6,949 bases of DNA from Marinosulfonomonas sp. (GCA_019090845.1 JAHRVD010000060.1:1-6949), one strand, 5' to 3'. Counted from the stretch's first letter, positions 1 through 6,305 are shown. The notes: generated by a model from the letters alone, not told the origin. A program made the numbers and translations.

Positions 1-222
1 GAATATTCTCATGAGCATAGTTCACCTCTCCGTGGTTCCGTCCTCGTTTTGAATACATGCCCAAACTAACTTAATTCAACTTGCCTGTCGAATATCCGTT
101 AAGGGCTCAATCCAGCCGTTCACCGCACTCTGCCTGAACGACTTCTGTGCGGGACCAAGCCGACCTTGGCGTGCGACCTAAAGGCCATTTCTCTAAGGGC
201 AGGTTCTAGCGGCGACAATCCT
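1..222. other. Non-coding flank downstream of the GNAT gene
   Basis: I see no credible coding region here. The only plus-strand start near the left edge (ATG at 11) reads 13 codons to a stop, and the minus-strand open frame that runs through the area is an out-of-frame shadow of the acetyltransferase. The stretch contains a small inverted repeat, CCGCAC at 123-128 and GTGCGG at 147-152 with an 18-base loop. It lies about 70-100 bases beyond the acetyltransferase stop and lacks a T-run, so it is at best a weak transcript end. Nothing else is recognisable. Confidence 0.5.
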
Positions 223-750
223 TCATAGATCTTTCGAGAAATAGTGCAGATGTGGACGAAGCATGGGCTGATCGATGTATGTTGTCGTTTCAATCGGCTC
301 GTCCAATTCCACAAATCCAAGCTTCGGATACAGGTCTCGCATCTCAACATTAGGGGTGAGAGTATCTGCTATCAGCCGTTTCAACCCCATGCTTCGCGCT
401 GCGTTTTCGCGAGCTTCTATCAATGCACGGCCGGTGCCAGTACCCCTTGCGCCTTCGGTGACAAAGACTCTCTTCAATTCGCCAGTGTGTTGATTGAGAC
501 GTTTCATCATTCCACATCCCACGATTTCCCCGGAGCCCTTCCGCGCGACGACCAAACAGCCCTGCGGGGGCATATAGTCGTCCGAATTCGCCCAAAATTC
601 TGCAAGTGCACTCTGTGGGGCGGCAAGATCAATGTCGAAGCCCATGTCCCGCATTCTTTGGACGATGAGTTCATAGTACTGGGATAAGATAAAATTGAGT
701 TCGTCTCTGGGTGGTAGACTTTTGCACAACTCGATTTCAATGCTATTCAC
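223..750 (-). CDS. GNAT-family N-acetyltransferase
   Basis: This encodes a 175-residue cytoplasmic protein expected to transfer an acetyl group from acetyl-CoA to an amine; the substrate is unknown. The diagnostic acetyl-CoA pyrophosphate-binding loop (motif A, R-x-x-G-x-G) is seen at R102-G-T-G-T-G107-R108, right after the beta4 strand ELKRVFV (91-97). The downstream LIADT strand (126-130) and DLYPKLGF (139-146) are the usual C-terminal half, with Y141 in the place of the general-acid tyrosine of many GNATs. The length is typical of a single-domain GNAT. The start is GTG: no in-frame ATG lies upstream, GGGGA sits about six bases before it, and the next Met (residue 33) would remove the first helices. 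It shares the strand of the nitrilase but is separated by 299 bases and a terminator-like hairpin, so it is probably transcribed alone. Confidence 0.9.
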   Translation of the reverse strand: MNSIEIELCKSLPPRDELNFILSQYYELIVQRMRDMGFDIDLAAPQSALAEFWANSDDYMPPQGCLVVARKGSGEIVGCGMMKRLNQHTGELKRVFVTEGARGTGTGRALIEARENAARSMGLKRLIADTLTPNVEMRDLYPKLGFVELDEPIETTTYIDQPMLRPHLHYFSKDL

Positions 751-1049
751 GGGGCATCCCCAAATATGGTCAAGCTATCTCTAGTCTTGGTGCATTTCGA
801 CATTATCCAGTGTGGTCCACGCTTATGCGAACAACAAGCCCATTGTCCGCACATAGCATTTGGTGCTTCGGGTTCAGAACGGACATCCGCTTTGCGGACA
901 AAGTGAGCCTTCGCTGCGGCTGCCCCAAGGTCGGTTGTATGCGCTTAGCAACCCACTACTGCGTTTAGAAACTATGCAACAGCCGCCCGCCTTTTTTAAG
1001 AAAGCAGGCGGCTGGAAATAGCGAGGTTTGCCCACATGTTGTCTCTGTT
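751..1049. other. Intergenic region with inverted repeats
   Basis: There is no convincing gene between the GNAT start and the nitrilase stop. A plus-strand open frame crosses it but is Cys/Arg-rich, overlaps the GNAT start and resembles no family I know. The region holds an 8-base inverted repeat, TTGTCCGC at 843-850 and GCGGACAA at 894-901. Nested with it is a tighter hairpin, TCCGC at 886-890, TTT loop, GCGGA at 894-898. The same GCGGA can therefore pair with either upstream arm. GC-rich, Ser/Arg-coding-like debris of this kind is common between genes in Rhodobacteraceae, which is recalled impression rather than a search result. The GNAT promoter should also be here, but I cannot pick out convincing -35/-10 boxes. 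Confidence 0.5.
980..1014 (-). terminator. Terminator-like hairpin after the nitrilase
   Basis: Perfect 8-base arms, CAGCCGCC at 980-987 and GGCGGCTG at 1007-1014, enclose a loop of 19 bases. The hairpin begins 36 bases beyond the nitrilase stop in the minus-strand direction. The GC-rich stem and its position fit the end of the methyltransferase-nitrilase transcript. The minus-strand sequence after the stem is only moderately T-rich (TTGCATAGTTTCT), so intrinsic termination may be inefficient or the structure may simply protect the mRNA end. Confidence 0.45.
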
Positions 1050-1985
1050 CTATTGAAACGAAACTGGCGTCTTTTGGCTTCTATCCACGGAGAGTGAGAA
1101 AACGTCTGGGCGGGCATAGTGGCCGCTGACGTCGAATTTTCGGCGTGAGGCACGCGCGGCGTCAATGTCAATTTCTGACAAAAGCAAACCCTTTTCGCGG
1201 TGCATTGGTCCCGCTACAATGCCTCCGAAGGGTTGATAAACCACAGCGTCACCGGGGTTGATCCATTCGTCTCTGTTCGGAAATAATTCGTCATAATGCG
1301 GGATTTCGGTCGGGATGTCGGATGCCTCTAGCGCAGTTGCACAGCCCAGAACCCAGCATCCACCCTCTCGGGCGATGTGCTGCATGGTGGCAAGCCAGGT
1401 TTCACCACTGTCCCAAGTGGGAGCGACATAGATATCGATGTTCTGTGCAAAAAGCGCAGCGCGCGCCATCGGCATGTAGTTTTCCCAGCAGATCAGTGCG
1501 CCAATGCGGCCGACGGCCGTGTCGACCACATTCAACCCAGAGCCATCGCCAAAGCCCCAGACCATACGTTCTGGGTTTGTCGGCATCAGTTTTCGGTGGT
1601 TGTTTACGATGCGCCCATCTGCATCGATGGTGACACAGGAATTGTACAGGGTTGATCCCGAGGTTTCTCCGTCAAGTTCTTGATAGCCTGCGACAATCAC
1701 CATGTCGTTTTCGCGAGCGGCTTCTTGCAAGGGCGCGAACCCGTTCCGGCTCAAGTCGACAGAATTGGCCTGTAACTTGGCAAACAGATCGTCAGTTTTG
1801 CCCATGCCTGCCCCGGGCGGCAAACGCCAGACAAATGTCGGGTAGCCCGGAAACCACGCTTCGGGAAAAACCATCAAGTTTGCGCCGTTTTTTGCAGCCC
1901 TTTCGACAAGCTCGACGGCGCGATCCATGGTGGCGGCAAGGTTCAGATAGACTGGTGGTTCTTGAACGATTGCGACTTTGGTCAT
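1050..1985 (-). CDS. Nitrilase (carbon-nitrogen hydrolase family)
   Basis: This 311-residue enzyme should hydrolyse a nitrile to a carboxylic acid and ammonia (EC 3.5.5.1-type), acting in the cytoplasm. The superfamily triad is intact: Glu42 in FPEAWFPGYP, Lys132 in NHRKLMPT and Cys166 in ALICWENYMP. Glu139 in PTNPER is the second conserved glutamate of the family. The CWEN context of the nucleophile and the C-terminal GHYARPDVF segment are typical of true nitrilases (branch 1) rather than amidases, beta-ureidopropionases or glutamine-dependent synthetases. The length is close to the usual 310-370. The start is well supported: AAGGA lies eight bases before the ATG and the N-terminal KVAIVQ strand begins at once. 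It is the second gene after the methyltransferase, 60 bases downstream, so co-transcription is likely. Cyanide dihydratase or hydratase activity cannot be excluded; the substrate is not inferable. Confidence 0.93.
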   Translation of the reverse strand: MTKVAIVQEPPVYLNLAATMDRAVELVERAAKNGANLMVFPEAWFPGYPTFVWRLPPGAGMGKTDDLFAKLQANSVDLSRNGFAPLQEAARENDMVIVAGYQELDGETSGSTLYNSCVTIDADGRIVNNHRKLMPTNPERMVWGFGDGSGLNVVDTAVGRIGALICWENYMPMARAALFAQNIDIYVAPTWDSGETWLATMQHIAREGGCWVLGCATALEASDIPTEIPHYDELFPNRDEWINPGDAVVYQPFGGIVAGPMHREKGLLLSEIDIDAARASRRKFDVSGHYARPDVFSLSVDRSQKTPVSFQ

Positions 1986-2008
1986 GAGAATATTCCTTGA
2001 TTTTTTGG

Positions 2009-2026
2009 GGCGCGCACTACCGCGCC
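2009..2026 (-). other. Intercistronic hairpin between methyltransferase and nitrilase
   Basis: A perfect 6-base GC-only stem, GGCGCG at 2009-2014 and CGCGCC at 2021-2026 with a 6-base loop, lies in the 60-base gap between the two genes. On the minus-strand RNA it is followed by CCAAAAAATC and then the AAGGA of the nitrilase, so it is not an intrinsic terminator: the homopolymer after the stem is A, not U. It could stabilise the nitrilase message after processing or tune the ratio of the two products. A second, weaker stem (GGGCC at 2042-2046, GGCCC at 2054-2058) covers the methyltransferase stop codon. Confidence 0.35.
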
Positions 2027-2045
2027 GGGATTGGATGTTCAGGGC

Positions 2046-2903
2046 CTATTTTTGGCCCGCGACAATGATCAGTTCGCATGGACCGGAAAACCCAGCACCG
2101 TTTTCAAAGGCTTGCAGGGCGGTTTCTATTTCGTCCCAAACATTCGATTGTTCTTCTTCGCCGAGCCCCTTGAGCATTTCGTGCAGCGCCCCAAAGCTTT
2201 CGCGTTCAAAACGAATGCAGTCGGCTGCAGTCGGCAACTCAAGCGGGGCGGAAAGGGTTTCTTCGCGGACATTTTGAAAACCAGCATCACGCAGCAAATC
2301 CGCCAAGACCCCGGGTTGGCCAAGGCTGAAGGGACCGGGCTGTCCTTTGGCAGGCGGCGGCAATTGGGCCGCTTTTCGGATAATACCGACCGGGATGGAA
2401 AAGAATCCGTTATTTTCAGGCGTGGAATACACAATCGCGGAAAACCAACCACCCGGTTTCAAAGATTTTCGAATACCCTGCAGGGCTTTCATCTGATCAG
2501 GAAAATAGATCAAACCAACGCGGGAAACGACAGCGTCGAACTGTTCCGGTGTTGCTGTCAAATCTTCGCCATCCATCACCTGAAAATCGATCTGGCTGTA
2601 GCCATTGGATTGGGCGTTAGCCGAAGCATAGTCCAATATGTTTGAAGATATGTCTGTTGCCAGAACATACCCTTCCGGACCAACGTGATCAGCGATTTGC
2701 ATGGACTGGTCACCGGCACCAGCGGCCACATCGAGAACCTTGGCGCCTTTTGAGATGTCGGCAAAGTCAATCATGGTCTCGGTAGCGGGCCCCAACCAAT
2801 TGCGAAGTGTGCCGCCCCATTCGCTCCATGCTTTAGCTGCGCTTTGCCATTGCTGCGTGGTTGCGGTCTTATAGGCATCGGGGTTGAATTGAGATGTTGT
2901 CAT
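2046..2903 (-). CDS. Class I SAM-dependent methyltransferase (UbiE/Methyltransf_11-like)
   Basis: This encodes 285 residues with a Rossmann-type methyltransferase fold that should move a methyl group from S-adenosylmethionine to an unknown small molecule. Motif I, VLDVAAGAGD, is at 56-65 and forms the SAM glycine loop. The acidic residue for the ribose is D84 (LATDIS). MDGEDL at 110-115 fits the adenine-contacting motif, and FDAVVSRVGLIYFPD at 122-136 is motif IV with the usual YFPD ending. LKPGGW at 148-153 is the family's post-IV turn. The reading frame stays open upstream to 3329, but that extension is low-complexity and runs through the divergent regulator. The ATG at 2903 has GGAG seven bases before it and begins where the homologous fold begins. 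It is the first gene of the unit with the nitrilase. The family is broad (UbiE, COQ5, antibiotic O- and C-methylases), so the acceptor cannot be named. Confidence 0.9.
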   Translation of the reverse strand: MTTSQFNPDAYKTATTQQWQSAAKAWSEWGGTLRNWLGPATETMIDFADISKGAKVLDVAAGAGDQSMQIADHVGPEGYVLATDISSNILDYASANAQSNGYSQIDFQVMDGEDLTATPEQFDAVVSRVGLIYFPDQMKALQGIRKSLKPGGWFSAIVYSTPENNGFFSIPVGIIRKAAQLPPPAKGQPGPFSLGQPGVLADLLRDAGFQNVREETLSAPLELPTAADCIRFERESFGALHEMLKGLGEEEQSNVWDEIETALQAFENGAGFSGPCELIIVAGQK

Positions 2904-2921
2904 TTTGGTTCTCCGAATGCA

Positions 2922-2935
2922 GGGTTTTGAAACCC
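2922..2935. promoter_or_regulatory. Palindrome, candidate operator upstream of the methyltransferase
   Basis: GGGTTT at 2922-2927 and AAACCC at 2930-2935 are perfect inverted arms around a TG centre. The element ends 19 bases before the methyltransferase ATG, just upstream of its GGAG ribosome site. Its position suits an operator or 5'-leader stem. It overlaps the fourth copy of the direct-repeat word, so the two readings may compete. Confidence 0.35.
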
Positions 2936-2994
2936 GTGTGTTTGCGTTTTGATGCTCACACCATTGCAGCCGATCGTTTGAACCAGCGTTTGAA
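2923..2994 (-). repeat. Four TTCAAA(A)CG-like direct repeats, candidate BTAD-regulator boxes
   Basis: Read on the minus strand toward the methyltransferase, the same word recurs four times in one orientation. TTCAAACG occurs at 2994-2987 and again at 2982-2975, identical and 12 bases apart. ATCAAAACG is at 2953-2945 and TTCAAAACC at 2931-2923, 22 bases apart. SARP/BTAD activators are known to bind short direct repeats spaced by about one or two helical turns, next to target promoters. The copies lie in the only control region near the regulator gene, which makes them good candidates for its binding site. That assignment is inference. Confidence 0.5.
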
Positions 2995-3015
2995 GAAAGT
3001 GGAAAATTGCCGAAA

Positions 3016-3020
3016 AAGGA
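3016..3020 (+). promoter_or_regulatory. Shine-Dalgarno site favouring the TTG start at 3028
   Basis: AAGGA lies seven bases before the TTG at 3028. The only other upstream start in this frame, TTG at 3007, has just AGTGGA three bases before it, which is too close. There is no in-frame ATG between the upstream stop at 2950 and the codon at 3067, and the latter would cut off the first strand of the DNA-binding domain. Confidence 0.55.
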
Positions 3021-3027
3021 AAAAAGT

Positions 3028-6027
3028 TTGGTCACCAAGCCTTTGCGTGCAGAACTTTTTGGGCATATGCGTATTTCTTTGGACGGCCAGAATTTGGCTC
3101 TTCCTGCCTCCAAGAAGACCCGAGGGTTGCTCGGATATTTATTATCCAGCGCGCGCCCACGTTCTCGTAGTGAACTTTGCGATCTACTTTGGGAAGATGC
3201 CGAAGACCCACGTGGTGCCTTGCGCTGGTCGCTTAGCAAACTGCGCACAGCTCTCGGGCCGGAAACGATTGTGGCAAACAGAAACACTGTGGAGTTGAAC
3301 ACTGCCGAGATAGAGGTGGACGTTGCCATGGTGAATTCCGCCGCAGTTGATGTCGAAAGTCACTCGACCGAATATTTGACGGCCCTCGAAGCGAAGTTTC
3401 GCGGAGAATTCTTGAACGGGCTGGAACTCTCGGACTGCTATGGATTCTACGGGTGGTGCCAATCGGAAAGGTCCAGATATGGCAGATTCCGGGGCGAAGT
3501 TCTTGAAGCGTTGGTTGCACGCAATAGCGATCAACCAAGCGCGGCTTTAGAATACGCGCACAGACTTGTCGGAATGAACCCGTTTGAGGAATCTGCCCAT
3601 ATCCGGATCGTTGAGTTGCTTTTAGCGCTTGGACGACCGGAAGACGCAGAAGAGCAAGCAACGCAATGTCGAAAGATTTTTCAGGTTGAGCTTGGGATCG
3701 AACCGTCGCAGGCGTTGGAGATGGCCTGCAAAGCGACGCCCCCAGTAGGCACAAAAAGAAAGACCTTTGCTGAGGCACCGCAAGAACCGAATAAGATGTT
3801 AGTTGTGGATCTTCCAGCCAAGACGGGCTTTGTCGGGCGCGAAGCGGAATGTGAACTCGTCCGTAAGGCTTTTGCCGGCACTGGTCGCACTGTCGCTTTG
3901 GTCGTCGGAACGCCTGGAATTGGTAAATCCGCTCTACTCGCAGAAATCGGTAAGGGATATGGCCCCCGCAGCCTCTACGCTCGGGCGATAGAGGTCGAGA
4001 GGTCCCGCCCATTTGGTGTCTGGGTGGATGCGCTCAATGAACTAGAGCCAGCAGAAATAGTCCAGGACACACACAGTCAACTTCGCAATGTGCTTCTCTC
4101 CGGGTTGGGCAATTCCGATACCCTGACCGAACAACAGGTGTATGAAAGTTTCCGCCAACTTCTGGCTGAACTTTCCCAAAATGGCCCTGTTCTAATCGCT
4201 TTGGATGATTTGCAATGGTTGGAACCATCTTCCTGCGCATTGTTGAGCTACCTCATTCGCCAACTCGCTGATTGCCCCGTGCATTTCTGTCTGGCTGCAC
4301 GTAGCGGAGAGCTCGACGACAACGAAGCGGTTCAGACTCTGGTTTCGGGGCTAGGCAACGACGTACAAAGGATTGCATTGGCAGGACTAAACGCAAACGA
4401 GGCCAGCGCATTGGCGCATCAGATAAACTCTGATGCCAGCGTGAGTGACATTATAGACAAGGCGCAGGGCAACCCGTTTTACCTGATGGAGTTGTTGCGC
4501 GCGGATCAAAGCAGCCCGGGCGAAACCTCATTGCAGGAAGCGCTCGACAACCGGATCGCACGGTTGTCTCAACCCGCTGTGACCCTTGCATCTTGGGCAT
4601 CGATTTTCGGACGCGTTATCCCAATTGATACGGTCGTTTTGGCATCTGGAATGGACCTCTCATCAGCGCTGGGCGTTATTGAAGAACTGGAAAGTCGCGA
4701 GATCATCGGCGAGCTTGGTTCAGGTTCGATCGAGTTCGCGCATGATCTTGTAAAAGATGCCGCCTATCAGCGGATATCAAACACAAGGCGGCGTCTCATG
4801 CACGGCCGGGTGGCGGAACTTCTGGCAAAGAACATGACTTCCAACCCGGATCAAGCTGCGCGTGTCCTGCACCACAGTGCAATGTCAAATCACCATATCC
4901 TCGCCGCGCGCGCAGCCGTGATCGCCGGACAATCTGCTTTGAAGTCTTTTGCAAATTCCGAAGCATGGGATTTGGGCCGGAAGGGTCTTTTGCATGCCGA
5001 GAAGATGAATTCCAGCAGCGAACAGATAAGCCTGACCATGTCCCTACTGGGGGTTTTGGTCTTATCTGCATCAGGCATTTCCAACAGCAAGACACCCAAA
5101 CTCATCGCCGACATAAGGTCTCTGATATCCAAGGCGGGTCAACACGCGATGGCCGAGGAGATCGCGCAAGGTGAATACCTGTTGTCCGTCCTGTTTCAGG
5201 ACGTAGGCGACTTTGAGTCGGCAGGTTTGGCCACAACGCGCGCCGCCGTAGCAGCCCGGCGAATGGATGCACAGAAGAAGGTGCGACAGCTCGCGAATTC
5301 GGCCCGTTGCCTGTTGGAGCTCGGCCGGGACATCCCCAAGGCTACGGATCTCAGCCAGAATGCAAATTTATTGGCGCAGCAGGAGGGCATATCCGATATC
5401 GAAGTGTATTGGAGCCGCGGTCTTCTCGCTCGTTGGGAAGGCAAGCTGGACCTTGCCGGAACAGATATCCTAAAAGCACTGGAGCTAGCGCGTGATAGCG
5501 AAGATCGCTGGCGCGAGAGCAAATGCCTGACCTGGGCTGCAATGATTGCTTTAGAACAGGACCTGCCCGACCCCGCAATTCGTTTTGCGACCGAACTAGG
5601 AACACTTGCAACCAAAATTGGAGAGGGCTCTATGGGCCCGTTGTCCCGGGCGATTATTGCCCTGTCGTGTGGGGATGACGATGAGCTCGCAGACGCGATA
5701 GATGCTCTCCAAGCCGCTGACGCAAAATCTCATCTGGCCTATGTTTTGAACCGTGCCGCCGAACGACATCAAAAAGCCGGCGACGACGCGCGCTCGATAG
5801 AGTTCGCGCGCAAAGCTTATGGATTTGCCAAAGACGTCGGGAACCAAAACGAAAAAGCGTTTGCGCAGATTACGGCATTCATGTTGGGTGACGAGACCGC
5901 AAACCCGATAACGATGGCAGAGCTTGACGAGTTGTCGTCGTCTTCTAAATTGATGGCACGTGTCCGCCAAATCGCGGTGATGGCTAAAAACCATCTCCGC
6001 CAAAAGGTCGATGGGAAAGGACCCTAA
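3028..6027 (+). CDS. SARP/BTAD-type transcriptional regulator with STAND ATPase and helical-repeat domains
   Basis: This large cytoplasmic regulator is 999 residues from TTG 3028 (1006 from TTG 3007). An OmpR-like winged helix comes first (about 7-77: ELFGHMRISLDG, ELCDLLWED, LSKLRTALG). A bacterial transcriptional activator domain follows (about 97-238), ending in the hallmark VELGIEPSQ. Next is an AAA_16/STAND ATPase entered at FVGREAE, with Walker A GTPGIGKS at 294-301 and Walker B VLIALDD at 388-394. GNPFYLMELL (from 481) and FAHDLVKDAAY (570-580) are typical of the family. The remaining 400 residues are Ala/Leu-rich helical hairpins resembling TPRs, the likely ligand or partner sensor. 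Unlike MalT/LAL proteins there is no C-terminal LuxR helix-turn-helix; the layout is closer to AfsR. It is divergent from the methyltransferase-nitrilase unit and is probably its ATP-gated activator. The stop abuts the DUF4242 start. Confidence 0.9.
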   Translation: MVTKPLRAELFGHMRISLDGQNLALPASKKTRGLLGYLLSSARPRSRSELCDLLWEDAEDPRGALRWSLSKLRTALGPETIVANRNTVELNTAEIEVDVAMVNSAAVDVESHSTEYLTALEAKFRGEFLNGLELSDCYGFYGWCQSERSRYGRFRGEVLEALVARNSDQPSAALEYAHRLVGMNPFEESAHIRIVELLLALGRPEDAEEQATQCRKIFQVELGIEPSQALEMACKATPPVGTKRKTFAEAPQEPNKMLVVDLPAKTGFVGREAECELVRKAFAGTGRTVALVVGTPGIGKSALLAEIGKGYGPRSLYARAIEVERSRPFGVWVDALNELEPAEIVQDTHSQLRNVLLSGLGNSDTLTEQQVYESFRQLLAELSQNGPVLIALDDLQWLEPSSCALLSYLIRQLADCPVHFCLAARSGELDDNEAVQTLVSGLGNDVQRIALAGLNANEASALAHQINSDASVSDIIDKAQGNPFYLMELLRADQSSPGETSLQEALDNRIARLSQPAVTLASWASIFGRVIPIDTVVLASGMDLSSALGVIEELESREIIGELGSGSIEFAHDLVKDAAYQRISNTRRRLMHGRVAELLAKNMTSNPDQAARVLHHSAMSNHHILAARAAVIAGQSALKSFANSEAWDLGRKGLLHAEKMNSSSEQISLTMSLLGVLVLSASGISNSKTPKLIADIRSLISKAGQHAMAEEIAQGEYLLSVLFQDVGDFESAGLATTRAAVAARRMDAQKKVRQLANSARCLLELGRDIPKATDLSQNANLLAQQEGISDIEVYWSRGLLARWEGKLDLAGTDILKALELARDSEDRWRESKCLTWAAMIALEQDLPDPAIRFATELGTLATKIGEGSMGPLSRAIIALSCGDDDELADAIDALQAADAKSHLAYVLNRAAERHQKAGDDARSIEFARKAYGFAKDVGNQNEKAFAQITAFMLGDETANPITMAELDELSSSSKLMARVRQIAVMAKNHLRQKVDGKGP

Positions 6028-6276
6028 ATGCCCAAATTCATCGTGGAACGCAGCTTTGATCCACCGCTGACGAAGGAAGAACTCTCTGCCACCGAAGAGC
6101 GCATGGCACCTTGCTTGGATCTCTATGATGTGACGTGGCTCAGGAGCTACTGGAGCACAGACAGGAAAAGAATGATTTGCGAGTATGAAGCCCGGGATTC
6201 AGAGTCAGTACGCAATGTCCAACGTGAAGCTGATGCCAAGTTCGAACGCGTGTGGACGGCCGACCTTCTTGATTGA
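6028..6276 (+). CDS. DUF4242-family small protein
   Basis: This 82-residue protein matches my recollection of the DUF4242 pattern: an N-terminal MPKFIVER strand, a helix rich in Glu/Lys, W37-x-x-S40-Y41, then a strand with C51-E-Y53-E-A55 and a final helix (SVRNVQREADAKF). It has no signal peptide or membrane segment. A characterised relative, SCO4226 of Streptomyces, was reported as nickel-binding, but this protein contains no histidine and only two cysteines (C29, C51), so metal binding is doubtful. Its ATG follows the regulator's TAA with no gap, and AAAGGA six bases upstream lies inside the regulator's last codons, so the two are almost certainly translated from one mRNA and may be coupled. 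A dimeric alpha-beta barrel role, such as small-molecule binding or signal relay to the regulator, is speculation. Confidence 0.75.
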   Translation: MPKFIVERSFDPPLTKEELSATEERMAPCLDLYDVTWLRSYWSTDRKRMICEYEARDSESVRNVQREADAKFERVWTADLLD

Positions 6277-6305
6277 CTACCCTCCATTTTCAGCAATCCA
6301 TAAAA

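Larger units (their letters stand above)
2904..3027. promoter_or_regulatory. Divergent control region of the methyltransferase-nitrilase unit and the regulator
   Basis: This short stretch separates two outward-facing gene starts, so both promoters must overlap or lie very close together. It carries the repeated TTCAAAACG-like words and the GGGTTT-TG-AAACCC palindrome listed separately. I could not identify convincing sigma-70 -35/-10 pairs in either direction. That would fit promoters that depend on an activator, as expected for a SARP/BTAD regulator, but the absence of a recognised box is weak evidence. Confidence 0.6.

Noticed and set aside
711..968. 85-codon plus-strand open frame across the GNAT start and the intergenic region
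   Set aside because: Cys/Arg-rich composition, no ribosome site of note, overlaps the GNAT start in antisense, resembles no known protein.
2031..2645. 204-codon plus-strand open frame opposite the methyltransferase
   Set aside because: No family resemblance; it covers the antisense of a gene with intact SAM-binding motifs.
223..2903. Nit1C-type cluster (nitrilase with an acetyltransferase)
   Set aside because: A nitrilase and a GNAT gene are neighbours, but no radical SAM, AIR-synthase-like or flavoprotein gene is present, and a hairpin plus 299 bases separates them.
2904..3329. N-terminal extension of the methyltransferase frame by 142 codons
   Set aside because: It is antisense to the regulator start, Ser/Arg-rich without a recognisable domain, and the ATG at 2903 has a good GGAG site and fits the fold.
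3233..4012. 259-codon minus-strand open frame inside the regulator
   Set aside because: Arg/Pro/Ser-rich translation with no motif, lying wholly opposite the well-supported winged helix-BTAD-ATPase coding sequence; a codon-bias shadow.
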